A stretch of 64,000 nucleotides of DNA, taken from Halioxenophilus sp033283405. Lineage in GTDB: Bacteria > Pseudomonadota > Gammaproteobacteria > Pseudomonadales > Cellvibrionaceae. The notes beneath the pieces were generated by a model. It was given only the letters and a program-made list of their open reading frames with translations, searched no databases and was not told the DNA's origin. The stretch is from NCBI RefSeq assembly GCF_033283405.1, contig NZ_JAWMQR010000002.1, positions 434,001 through 498,000 on the forward strand. The letters run 5' to 3'. A program made the translations under genes and the position numbers. Positions 46,049 through 54,819 of the stretch are shown here, piece by piece; the stretch's first letter is position 1, and every line of letters starts with the position of its first letter.

Positions 46049-49000
46049 ATGGAGAATAATTTCCAGCGCCCACTCTCACACACAGTACAGCAGAACATGG
46101 AATGGTTTGACGCTCTACCCAACGCCGGCACCCGGCTGCTTAATACCCTCTTCAGAACCAATCGTTGTTTGATCAACGGCCTGGCCACTTTTTTTTGCTG
46201 TTCGGCAGGCTTTAGTTACGCGGCCGCCGAGCGGCCACCCACACTATCGAACAGCAAAGTAATCAAGCAGGAAATTAGCTTTCGCGAACAACAGGTGCAG
46301 ACCATACAGCTCGCCCAGGCAGCCGGTGAGGCAACCCTGATCACCCTGCACTCGCGCGGTGTTGTTTTTAATTTAGAGCTGGCCAACGGCAAGCAACGCA
46401 ATCAACCCGAGAGCTACCAGGAGCTCGACCTGTTACAAACCCAGCTGTTTATTACCAGCGACGACTGTCTGGATTGCCGAATAAGAATCACAACGGAGTT
46501 ACCCCAGGCGTTTGACACCCAATTTACAATCACCACCACCACCTACCAGGCGCAGGCAACGGAGCGAATCAGCAGCGAGCGAGCGCTCAGTAATTATCTC
46601 GGCAGTAATGTCCACCAACGTGACGGCAAACAGCTATTGGCAGCTATCCAATTTTTAAACCAGCAGGCCAGTGTTGAGGATCAACTGCGCGGTTGTTACC
46701 ACAGCTTAGACCCGGAGCTGATTAATTCCGCCGCCACGATTGCCGTGCGCATACCCAACTGTCGGGTGCTGGCGCAACGAGCCGAACGCCCCTTTGTCGG
46801 CGACAAATTGAAACTGCAACAGATCCGCGTGGGTTTATGGTTTGTCGATAAAAACCAACAGGCTATTGCCGGCACGCAAACACTGATAGCCGAGCTGATG
46901 CGACCAGAAAGGGCCATCCAGGATCGACTGGCCCAGCAATATCTTTTGGGTCGCAGCCATCTACTGCTGGGTATGATGACGGCCAAACTGGGTGATTACA
47001 GCCAGGCGGAAGAGTACCTGAGGATTGCGGAAAAACATTTCCAGGCCATCGGCAACCACTACGACCTGGCCGAAGCGTTATCCGAACTCGGCACGACACT
47101 ACGCTTTCGCAATCAGATCGCCGAGGCCGCCGGTCAATTTGAGAAAGCCTACAGCGCCAGTTCCACCAGCATACGCAGCTATCCGGATCAGCTGCTGCGC
47201 ATTCGCTACAACATGTCCGGTGTTAGCATGCTGGGCGGGCAATACTACTACGCACTGAAACTGATTGAGCCTGTAGATATCGCCACTCTGCCTATGGCAC
47301 CCACCTGGAGAGGCCATTTTTACGCACTGAGGGCGCGCATCCTACTGGAGCTGGGGCGCCTGGACGAGGCCCGCGACTTCTACCTGCAAGCCTGGGCAAT
47401 TTACGATAATGAGCAGGCCTCCTCCCACCTGGCCACCGTCAGCCGTGACCTCTCTCGGCTCTACACGCAACAGGGGGATTTTAAACAGGCCAAACACTAT
47501 TTGGCGCTCGCCTCGGAACACTTGGGCCACTCCTGGGGGGAGGCACAAAAAATTCGCGTCCTGCAGGCGGAAATTGATTTTCTGTTGCAAAACCAGCAAG
47601 CCGAAGCCGCGCTGGCGGTGGTGGCCGAAGTGGAAAAAAGCCTGGCTGATCAATCCGATCCTTTCTTACGGGGCCGGGTGGAATCTCAAAAGGGCGAAGC
47701 GCTCATTATGGCCGGCGATTATCAGCAGGCCTACACCACACTCGGCCGGGCATTGAGCCGCCACCACACCAGCAAAGACACCCTCTACACCACACGCTCC
47801 AACTACCTCGCTGCCAAAGCCGCCTTCCAACTCAGCGACAGCGCGGCGGTGGTTCACCATCTAGCCGAAGCCAAAGCGGTGATTGAATCCGTGCGCGACG
47901 AAATTGAGGATGAGCAGATTCGTCAGCAATATTTTGCTCTGCAAAAGTCGATTTACGAATTGAGCATCGCCGCCGAACTCAGCACTGCCGACGCCGGCAG
48001 AGAGCTCGCCGCTCTTTATGAAAGCGAAAGTTTTCGAGCGCGCACCCTCTACGAAAACCTGGTCAACGCACCAGGCAATAACAATGCCCAGCAATCTGGG
48101 CAACAGAGCCTGGAGTCACTGCTGCAGGAGAGCTTTGTCCTGGCTCAACACCAGCCGGTGGGGAAACACCGCTGGCCCAAATTTACCCAGTCGGAACTCA
48201 CAAAATTTTTAGCTGAGTTAAATCCGGATGAAGCCTATCTCTATTTTTTTGCCGGCGAATCACACAGCTATGGCTGGTTTATCACCCAACAGTCAACCTA
48301 CCTCTACCCACTGCCCAGCGGTAAATCGCTGGCAGAGACGGTGATGCCGCTTCTGAAACTGATTAACCAAAACCCGGCCAGCGCCCAAAATCCGCGCCTT
48401 TGGCAGAATCTGTTCAACGAAAACCGCGCAACCAGCAACACCATACTGGCACCGATTGCCAATCAGCTAGGCAGCATTAAACACTTAACGGTGATCCCCG
48501 ATGGCATTATTCATCAACTGCCCTTCGCTGTGCTGCTCGACCCTAACAGCGGCTATCGCCAGCCATTAATCAATAATCTGGATATCAGCTACGCCAGCTC
48601 ACTGGCCACCGCCCACTGGCTGAAGTACGAACAAAACAGCACCATCACCGATGCCAATTTACTGCTGGTTGCCAACCCGGCATTAGGCGATGGTGACACA
48701 CAACCGATCATTGCCAACATCCGTTCCGGCTGGGGAGATCTACCGGCCGCCGAACAGGAGGCAAAAATGTTGCAGACGTTGTGGAGCCAGGTGGGTAACA
48801 GCGATGTGTTGTATGGTGCCGCTGCCACCAAGAGCGCCCTACTCACTTCGCCGCTACAAAATTATCAGATCATCCATTTCGCCAGCCACGCTCAGGTCAA
48901 TTGGGACAACCCCGCCCTGAGTGCAATTAAGCTCGCCCCTACTCAGAACGACACCCCTTACGGCTCGCCAGATTTAACACTGGCCGAGATAGCACGGCTG

Positions 49001-49363
49001 AATATCCGGGCGCAGCTCGTGGTTTTAAGCGCCTGTGAGACCGCTGCCGGCCGGCAAACCAGTGGCGAAGGGCCGATTGGATTATCGCGTGCTTTTTTTG
49101 AAGCTGGCGCCAATCGAGTGTTGGCTTCTCTCTGGCCGGTGGATGATCGCGCCACGGCAAAATTGCTGGAGTTATTTTACGAAGGGTTGATCGATCAACG
49201 GCTGGCACCCAGCCGCGCCCTACGCCAGGCACAACAGGCGATGTTGCAGACCGGGGAGTTTGCCCATCCCTATTTTTGGTCTGGCTTCCTATTTATTGGC
49301 AACACCGCTCCCTGGCTATTACAGGCACAGGCGACCGATCGACAACAACTGACTTTTCGTTAA
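46049..49363 (+). CDS. Exported TPR-CHAT domain protease, copy 1
   Basis: 1104 aa. A hydrophobic segment near 40-60 (INGLATFFCCSAGFSYAAA before ERPP) looks like a signal peptide with a long N-region or an anchor. Next is a beta-rich, PPC-like domain (about 75-170) with DDCLDCRI (CxxC), then about 10 TPR-like helical hairpins (about 300-680), and a C-terminal CHAT domain (about 750-1090). The caspase-like dyad is intact: H947 in HFASHA and C996 in VLSACETAAG, followed by GLSRAFFEAG and VLASLWPVDD. CHAT proteins are clan-CD proteases related to separase and caspases; envelope targeting is unusual. AGGAG is only 3 bases before the ATG. Paralogue of the protein at 50975. The substrate is unknown. 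Confidence 0.88.
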   Translation: MENNFQRPLSHTVQQNMEWFDALPNAGTRLLNTLFRTNRCLINGLATFFCCSAGFSYAAAERPPTLSNSKVIKQEISFREQQVQTIQLAQAAGEATLITLHSRGVVFNLELANGKQRNQPESYQELDLLQTQLFITSDDCLDCRIRITTELPQAFDTQFTITTTTYQAQATERISSERALSNYLGSNVHQRDGKQLLAAIQFLNQQASVEDQLRGCYHSLDPELINSAATIAVRIPNCRVLAQRAERPFVGDKLKLQQIRVGLWFVDKNQQAIAGTQTLIAELMRPERAIQDRLAQQYLLGRSHLLLGMMTAKLGDYSQAEEYLRIAEKHFQAIGNHYDLAEALSELGTTLRFRNQIAEAAGQFEKAYSASSTSIRSYPDQLLRIRYNMSGVSMLGGQYYYALKLIEPVDIATLPMAPTWRGHFYALRARILLELGRLDEARDFYLQAWAIYDNEQASSHLATVSRDLSRLYTQQGDFKQAKHYLALASEHLGHSWGEAQKIRVLQAEIDFLLQNQQAEAALAVVAEVEKSLADQSDPFLRGRVESQKGEALIMAGDYQQAYTTLGRALSRHHTSKDTLYTTRSNYLAAKAAFQLSDSAAVVHHLAEAKAVIESVRDEIEDEQIRQQYFALQKSIYELSIAAELSTADAGRELAALYESESFRARTLYENLVNAPGNNNAQQSGQQSLESLLQESFVLAQHQPVGKHRWPKFTQSELTKFLAELNPDEAYLYFFAGESHSYGWFITQQSTYLYPLPSGKSLAETVMPLLKLINQNPASAQNPRLWQNLFNENRATSNTILAPIANQLGSIKHLTVIPDGIIHQLPFAVLLDPNSGYRQPLINNLDISYASSLATAHWLKYEQNSTITDANLLLVANPALGDGDTQPIIANIRSGWGDLPAAEQEAKMLQTLWSQVGNSDVLYGAAATKSALLTSPLQNYQIIHFASHAQVNWDNPALSAIKLAPTQNDTPYGSPDLTLAEIARLNIRAQLVVLSACETAAGRQTSGEGPIGLSRAFFEAGANRVLASLWPVDDRATAKLLELFYEGLIDQRLAPSRALRQAQQAMLQTGEFAHPYFWSGFLFIGNTAPWLLQAQATDRQQLTFR

Positions 49364-49711
49364 AAAAATAATTTAAACCGGTTCCCGTTATTAAAACCGA
49401 CAGATTGTCGCCACCGGCAATTATTGCTATGTATGGCCGGCCGCACATGGCAGGAGTGCCTTCAGCTTTTTCGGGTGCGCTATCGTTGCCGACAGTGAAG
49501 TCGTTTCGACAGGCTGTTTTTTCACACACTGATTTTGCTACACCCTTGTAAAAAATAAAGATCGTCAGCTAGGCAAAAAAATCAACCACCACTGAATGAT
49601 TTATTAACTATGAAATTGCTTTCTTACCTGTTACGCATTGTTCAATTAATCAAGTGCAAGTTGTTTGGCACCCATTCCCATCAAGACCATCATCAATCAA
49701 GGACTAGAGAC

Positions 49712-50197
49712 ATGACTGCGTTAGAACCCAATACCGATCGCACCGATCTACTCAGCTTTTCCGACGATATCGACATCGTCATCTCCACCTCCAATTTTTT
49801 TGTCGCCAGCCGCTCTGAGGGAAAACCTTCGCTATTTAAAGAGGGCGATCGACTGTTGGTGGAGCTGCCGGAGGATGATAAGCAACTACCCAAACTGCAT
49901 ATTTACGACGCCGAAGATTGCGAAAACAAATTGTGTTTCGAAAGCCTGGATGCCGCTTGGGATAAAACAAACCTTTCGGTCGACAGCCAGTTTTTTAAAT
50001 TTGGCGTGACCGATGGCCGAGGTAAATGGCGTTTGGAAATAATCCGCCAGCGGCGGCCCGCCATGCTCTACTGCAAACCCAACAACCAGGATGTCTACGT
50101 GCAGTATTTCTTCTACAACCTGCTGCCAGAGGGCAGCAGCGGGCAGCTCCAAACCACCGGCTACGACGGCAGTGGTGGCGGCTGGGCACGCGCGTAA
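49712..50197 (+). CDS. Small glycine-tailed protein of the CHAT module, copy 1
   Basis: 161 aa from ATG 49712 (GGA upstream). An ATG at 49610 would add a 34-residue N-terminus with an amphipathic or hydrophobic helix (LLSYLLRIVQLIKCKLFG), so membrane attachment is possible. The protein is beta-rich with acidic patches (SFSDDIDIVIST, VELPEDDKQLPKLHIYDAED). It ends YVQYFFYNLLPEG, then a Gly/Ser-rich tail with GSGGGW. The same ending order, aromatic strand then Gly tail, occurs in the protein at 54337. The protease gene starts 6 bp later. The A/T-rich gap 49364-49711 has no other gene. The function is unknown; it could be a substrate or inhibitor of the adjacent proteases. Confidence 0.7.
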   Translation: MTALEPNTDRTDLLSFSDDIDIVISTSNFFVASRSEGKPSLFKEGDRLLVELPEDDKQLPKLHIYDAEDCENKLCFESLDAAWDKTNLSVDSQFFKFGVTDGRGKWRLEIIRQRRPAMLYCKPNNQDVYVQYFFYNLLPEGSSGQLQTTGYDGSGGGWARA

Positions 50198-50203
50198 AAA
50201 GTA

Positions 50204-50863
50204 ATGATCACACCTCTTCAACTACAACCCGGGCAGGGGCTCTGTCGCCAGGATGGACTGCCCGGCAGCCTGGGCCTGGCCGTACGCGATCGCCACTCCG
50301 ATCGCATCGGCCTGCTCAGTTGCTGGCATGTGTTGGCCACCCCCCAGGGGCGGGAGGGGGATCTCATCCACCGGCACAGCGCTCACCCCTACCCGGTACG
50401 TAGAGAGCCAATCGCCACGCTGGCCCGCTGGTTTCTCGACGACGAGGGCGATGCCGCTGTCGCCTGGCTACTGCCCGGGGTCACCATCGCAACCGAGTTG
50501 AGTGAATTACCGCTAATCCTTACCAACCACCGAGCGCCGCAAGTGGGCGACATTCTGGTGAAGGTGGGCGCGCAAACCGGTTGCACGCGGGCGCGCGTCA
50601 CCAACATAGGCCACCACCCGGCCAGCTATGGCCACACACAGCTAACCATGGCGGGGTTTTATCTGGAGCCCATTAGCCAGCCCAAACAGTGCGCATTAAT
50701 CAGCGCCCCCGGCGACAGTGGTGCCATCTGGTGTGATGAACTGAGCGGTGCGGCCGTGGGCCTTCATGTTGGCGGTGAGTGCCGTCCCCACTTCGGCCCC
50801 ATACACGCCAAGGCCTGCACCATTAATCGTGTACTGCAACGGCTCGAGGTGGACCTGCTCTAG
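50204..50863 (+). CDS. Trypsin-like serine protease, copy 1
   Basis: 219 aa, chymotrypsin fold with a complete triad in order: H42 in LLSCWHVL, D83 in DEGDAAVAWL and S172 in PGDSGAIW. PGSLGLAVRD before the His and AVGLHVGGE after the Ser fit the Nal1/trypsin-like bacterial group. No signal peptide or TM helix is seen, so it should act in the cytoplasm unless moved by another route. It is encoded 6 bp after the small protein, so it is coupled to it. Paralogue of the protein at 54820; both end RVLxRLEVxLL. Substrate unknown. Confidence 0.85.
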   Translation: MITPLQLQPGQGLCRQDGLPGSLGLAVRDRHSDRIGLLSCWHVLATPQGREGDLIHRHSAHPYPVRREPIATLARWFLDDEGDAAVAWLLPGVTIATELSELPLILTNHRAPQVGDILVKVGAQTGCTRARVTNIGHHPASYGHTQLTMAGFYLEPISQPKQCALISAPGDSGAIWCDELSGAAVGLHVGGECRPHFGPIHAKACTINRVLQRLEVDLL

Positions 50864-50974
50864 TCAAGCCACCCCTGGCTACCCTTGAGGACTGGAATAA
50901 CTTATCTGTAAATTACCGAACTTCTGGTAATATCGGCTGCGGGAAATTCCTCGCGCATTAAAACGTTTATCTCT

Positions 50975-53900
50975 ATGCCGTTTAGCCAGTCCACCTCGAG
51001 GCGCCTCTGGCTCTCGTTCACGACCCTACTCTGCTGGTCACTGGCCACATCCAGCCACGCCCAAAATCAACCCCTGCACAACTCGGTGCAATACATCACC
51101 GTCAATGAACAGCAGCCACTGCAGCTCGAATTCTCGCACAGCGACGGTGAATTCACGGAAATTCTCCTACACACCCGCGGTGCCCAATTTCTGATTGCCA
51201 CCCAAAGTGCAGCCACCGGCGCAACCGTATACAGCAATAATGAAAGCCTGCTATTACAGAACAGATTGCTCCTCACCAGCGGCGACTGCCGCAGCTGTCA
51301 GCTGACTATTACCAGCGAGCTGCCAAACGGGCGCACGGACAAATTTCTGCTCGAGATAAAAACCTACAGCAGCCAGACAAACCAGGCACGCCTGAGCTGG
51401 CTGCAAACATTACAGAGCCTCCTGGTCGGTACCGATTTTCTGCCCGACCCTCCCCGCCTGCAGGCGCTGGTGGCCACCCTGAGCAACAGCGAGGCAGCCG
51501 GCGATCAGCTGATGGCCTGCCAACTGCAGATCGACGGTGCCAGTGATGAGTCACTGGAAAAAAAAATGGAGCGCTCCAATACCTGCGCCCAGTTGGGGTT
51601 GAGTGTCGGCAGCCGTTTTATCTATCTCGATTTTCAAATTGAGGTGGCCCGTTACCTGTGGTTAAACGGCCAGACCGATGAGGTGCGAGAGATCCACGCC
51701 ATGGTGGCGCGCGAGGCCAAAGCCATGATCGACGGCGGCCTCGACGACCTGGAGGGCCATACACTGGCCGGGCGCGCCGATCTCTTGCTCGGTATGCTGG
51801 AGTATCAGGCGGGCCTTTTTGATGAGTCCGATCAGCACCTGGCCCGCGCGCTAGCCCACTTCAGCACTACCGGCGACCGCTCCTACCTGGCCGATACCCT
51901 GATGGAACAGGGCGCCTCCTACCGCTTTCGCAACCGCCTGAACGAGGCCGCCAAAGCCTTTGCCAGCGCCGACCGCTACCACAACCAGGCACTTCGCCAG
52001 CAACTCGCCCAAACCCTGCGGGTGCGCTACAACATGGCCGTGGTCAGCGCGCTCAACGGCCAGCACTTCTACGCCCTGAAGTTAATTGAATCGATCGAAC
52101 CCATCGCCCGCCAGCTGATGAAGGGTAGCTTGTGGTCCGGCCATGTGTTGGCCGCCAAAGCCCGCATTGTGATGGAGCTGGGGCGCCTGGAAGAAGCCAA
52201 AGACCTCTACGCCCAGACCTGGCAGATCTACGAATCGATCGGCGCCCTCAACCACCTGGCAACGGTGGCCAACAACCTGGCCAACCTCTATATCGAAGAG
52301 GGTGACTTCGAGCAGGCCCGCCACTACCTGGCTCAGGCCAACACCTACACCGGTAAAATTTGGGGGCCCGAGCAGCATTTGCGTATTCAACAGGCGCGCA
52401 TCAACTACCAGCTGCGCAATGGCAACATCCAGGCTGCCCTGGATGAGATTGCCGTAATGGAGCCGCTGCTGGCAGATTCGCCAGATACTTTCCGCAAGGG
52501 GCGGTTTCTGTCGCAAAAGGGCGAAGCACTGATCCTGGCTGGTGAATTTGCCCAGGCCCACGACACCCTGGCCGCAGCGATCGGCCAGCACCGATTGTCG
52601 AACGACAACCTCTACCTCACCAAATCCCTCTACCTCTCCGCCCAGGCGGATTTCGATTCTCAGCAACCCAAGGATGACATCATCGGCCACCTCGCCGATG
52701 CCGTCGAAGTGATCGAATCGATCCGCAACAACATGCAGGATGACCGCGTCCGTCAGGACTACTTTGCCCTGCAGAAGGATGTTTACGAGCTGTCGATCAG
52801 AGCCTACCTGCAGTTTGGCCAGCAACAGCAGGCCCTGGCCAGTCTCTTCCAGGCGGAGAGCTTTCGCGCCAGAACCCTCTACGAGAGCCTGCTCAATAAC
52901 CAGCAGCCCGCCAGAGAAGATGCCGGCGAACTGCTGCAACGCAGTTTCGATCTGTTTGGCCACCAGTTAAGCCATACTCAGCTGCCGAAACTGAGCCAGG
53001 CTGAACTGGCCGCCTACCAGAAAACCTTAGCCGCCGGCGAGGCGATTCTCTTTTTCTTTGTCGGCGAACAACAGAGTTATGCCTGGCTGGTCACCGCCGG
53101 CAACATCGAACTACGGCCACTGCCAGCGTCGGCCGAGCTGCAACAACAGGTGACCCCGCTCATCGAACTCACCCACCAGCGGCCCGGTGGCGGCCAGGGC
53201 AACTCTCTCTGGCAGGCGTTGTTCGGCAACGATCGCGCGGTGAGCGAACTGATTCTGGGGCCTTTTACTGAGCAGCTGGCGAGTATTACTCAGTTGACGA
53301 TTATTCCCGATGGCGTGCTGCACCGACTCCCCTTTGCCCTGCTGTTCAACCCCAACAGCCACTACAAAAAACCGCTGATCCAAACCCTCTCACTGCGCTA
53401 TGCCAGCTCCATCGCCACCGACCGTTGGCTGAAAAAAAGCAATACCGGCAACAGCGACGGCCAGGAGTTACTGCTGGTGGCCAACCCCGATGTAATTTCA
53501 GTTGAAGACGGCACTGGCCTCGCCGCACTGCCCGCCGCCGAGCAGGAAGCGCAGACGCTGCTGCAGATCTGGTCGCCATTTGGCAACAGCCAACTGCTGG
53601 CCGGCGCCGAGGCCACCAAGTTGCGTTTTCGCGAGGCGGAGCCTCAGCAGTTCGATGTGATTCACTTTGCCACCCACGCCACCGTCGACTGGGATAACCC
53701 ATCGCAAAGCGCTATAAAACTTGCGGCCAACCAAAGTGATGCCGACAACCCGATCACCGCAGCCGATTTAACGCTGCAGGAGATTGCCGCTTTAAAATTG
53801 AACGCCCAGTTGGTAGTGCTCAGCGCCTGTGAAACCGCGGCCGGAAAATTAACCACCGGCGAGGGGCCGATTGGTCTCTCCCGGGCATTTTTTGAAGCCG

Positions 53901-54154
53901 GCGCCCAGCGGGTATTGGCCTCGCTGTGGCCGGTGGACGACCAGGCCACAGCCGAGTTACTGCAATATTTTTATCAGGCATTGATGGTCGAGCGCCTGCC
54001 CCCCGCCCAGGCTCTGCAACAGGCACAGTTGCAGTTACAACAGCAGAGCCAATTTTTTCACCCCTATTTCTGGTCTGGTTTTGTGCTGGTTGGCAACGAG
54101 CAGAACTGGCTGGAAAAACCCGCAGCCATAATGGCAACCAGCCCCGCTGATTAA
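50975..54154 (+). CDS. Exported TPR-CHAT domain protease, copy 2
   Basis: 1059 aa with a clear Sec signal peptide (LWLSFTTLLCWSLATSSHA, cut before QNQP). The same order as copy 1 follows: N-terminal PPC-like beta domain with GDCRSCQL (CxxC), TPR-like repeats (about 265-640) and a C-terminal CHAT domain with H901 in HFATHA and C952 in VLSACETAAG, then GEGPIGLSRAFFEAG and VLASLWPVDD. The two copies are colinear through the TPR region (RFRN, RVRYNM/RIRYNM, QGEALILAG-like blocks). The clean signal peptide here supports envelope location for both. It is 111 bp after protease copy 1; the upstream region shares ATTAAAACGTT with the region before copy 1. Confidence 0.9.
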   Translation: MPFSQSTSRRLWLSFTTLLCWSLATSSHAQNQPLHNSVQYITVNEQQPLQLEFSHSDGEFTEILLHTRGAQFLIATQSAATGATVYSNNESLLLQNRLLLTSGDCRSCQLTITSELPNGRTDKFLLEIKTYSSQTNQARLSWLQTLQSLLVGTDFLPDPPRLQALVATLSNSEAAGDQLMACQLQIDGASDESLEKKMERSNTCAQLGLSVGSRFIYLDFQIEVARYLWLNGQTDEVREIHAMVAREAKAMIDGGLDDLEGHTLAGRADLLLGMLEYQAGLFDESDQHLARALAHFSTTGDRSYLADTLMEQGASYRFRNRLNEAAKAFASADRYHNQALRQQLAQTLRVRYNMAVVSALNGQHFYALKLIESIEPIARQLMKGSLWSGHVLAAKARIVMELGRLEEAKDLYAQTWQIYESIGALNHLATVANNLANLYIEEGDFEQARHYLAQANTYTGKIWGPEQHLRIQQARINYQLRNGNIQAALDEIAVMEPLLADSPDTFRKGRFLSQKGEALILAGEFAQAHDTLAAAIGQHRLSNDNLYLTKSLYLSAQADFDSQQPKDDIIGHLADAVEVIESIRNNMQDDRVRQDYFALQKDVYELSIRAYLQFGQQQQALASLFQAESFRARTLYESLLNNQQPAREDAGELLQRSFDLFGHQLSHTQLPKLSQAELAAYQKTLAAGEAILFFFVGEQQSYAWLVTAGNIELRPLPASAELQQQVTPLIELTHQRPGGGQGNSLWQALFGNDRAVSELILGPFTEQLASITQLTIIPDGVLHRLPFALLFNPNSHYKKPLIQTLSLRYASSIATDRWLKKSNTGNSDGQELLLVANPDVISVEDGTGLAALPAAEQEAQTLLQIWSPFGNSQLLAGAEATKLRFREAEPQQFDVIHFATHATVDWDNPSQSAIKLAANQSDADNPITAADLTLQEIAALKLNAQLVVLSACETAAGKLTTGEGPIGLSRAFFEAGAQRVLASLWPVDDQATAELLQYFYQALMVERLPPAQALQQAQLQLQQQSQFFHPYFWSGFVLVGNEQNWLEKPAAIMATSPAD

Positions 54155-54336
54155 ATTTTTACCTGGGACGGGATAGTCTGCCTATTCCCGACACTACTGT
54201 TAAGAATTAGCGGGGACTGTTTTACAATTCCGGCGTTTTGCAGCAAACCAAAACGTTACCCTCTTTTAAAACTTTGCCACGGAAGCGCTTGCGCGCTTTA
54301 GCTTCCGATAACGATAAGCCACACATGGAGTCTGAA

Positions 54337-54807
54337 ATGGCCACAACTACGCAAACCTCACCCTACAACTGCGATCTGGATGCACGCAATAACATCACCT
54401 GTGAGATCGACTTCTCTAACTTTTCGATAGTCTCCGGCTCGCGCAAATGGCTTGGCCCCGGCGACCATTTTGAAGTTGAGCTACCCGCCAACAAGAACGA
54501 CGAGCCGCAATTGACCATAGTCGATGGTCAAAGCTCCAGCAAAAAACTGAAATTTAAAAAAGACCCTACTGTGCCTTTTCAGTGCCAGCCGATTTCCGAC
54601 CACCTGCAATACCTCACCTTCAGCGCCGGCCATGGTAACGATGCCTGGCGGGTGGAGGTTATTCGCGAGCGCTTTCCCTCCCCCACCGAGGCCAACCCAC
54701 AGAACGACCAGTGCCGGGTCTACTTTTTCTTTTACTCGCTGTCCGAAACCGGCGGCCTGCAGAGCGGCGCCAATAATGGCGGCGGCGGTGGTTTTCAACG
54801 CTACTAG
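54337..54807 (+). CDS. Small glycine-tailed protein of the CHAT module, copy 2
   Basis: 156 aa. ATG 54337 is chosen because GGAG lies 6 bases before it; upstream in-frame starts at 54325 or 54238 are possible. The product is a beta-rich domain (CEIDFSNFSIVSGSRKW, FEVELPANKNDEPQLTI), then WRVEVIRERFPS, RVYFFFYSLSETGG and a Gly-rich end with NNGGGGGFQRY. It shares layout and end motifs with the protein at 49712 at low identity. It is followed after 12 bp by the second protease. No known family is recognised; secretion signal not seen. A CGGGATAG/CTATTCCCG hairpin lies in the gap upstream near 54168-54191. Confidence 0.72.
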   Translation: MATTTQTSPYNCDLDARNNITCEIDFSNFSIVSGSRKWLGPGDHFEVELPANKNDEPQLTIVDGQSSSKKLKFKKDPTVPFQCQPISDHLQYLTFSAGHGNDAWRVEVIRERFPSPTEANPQNDQCRVYFFFYSLSETGGLQSGANNGGGGGFQRY

Positions 54808-54819
54808 GTCAAGAACTCG

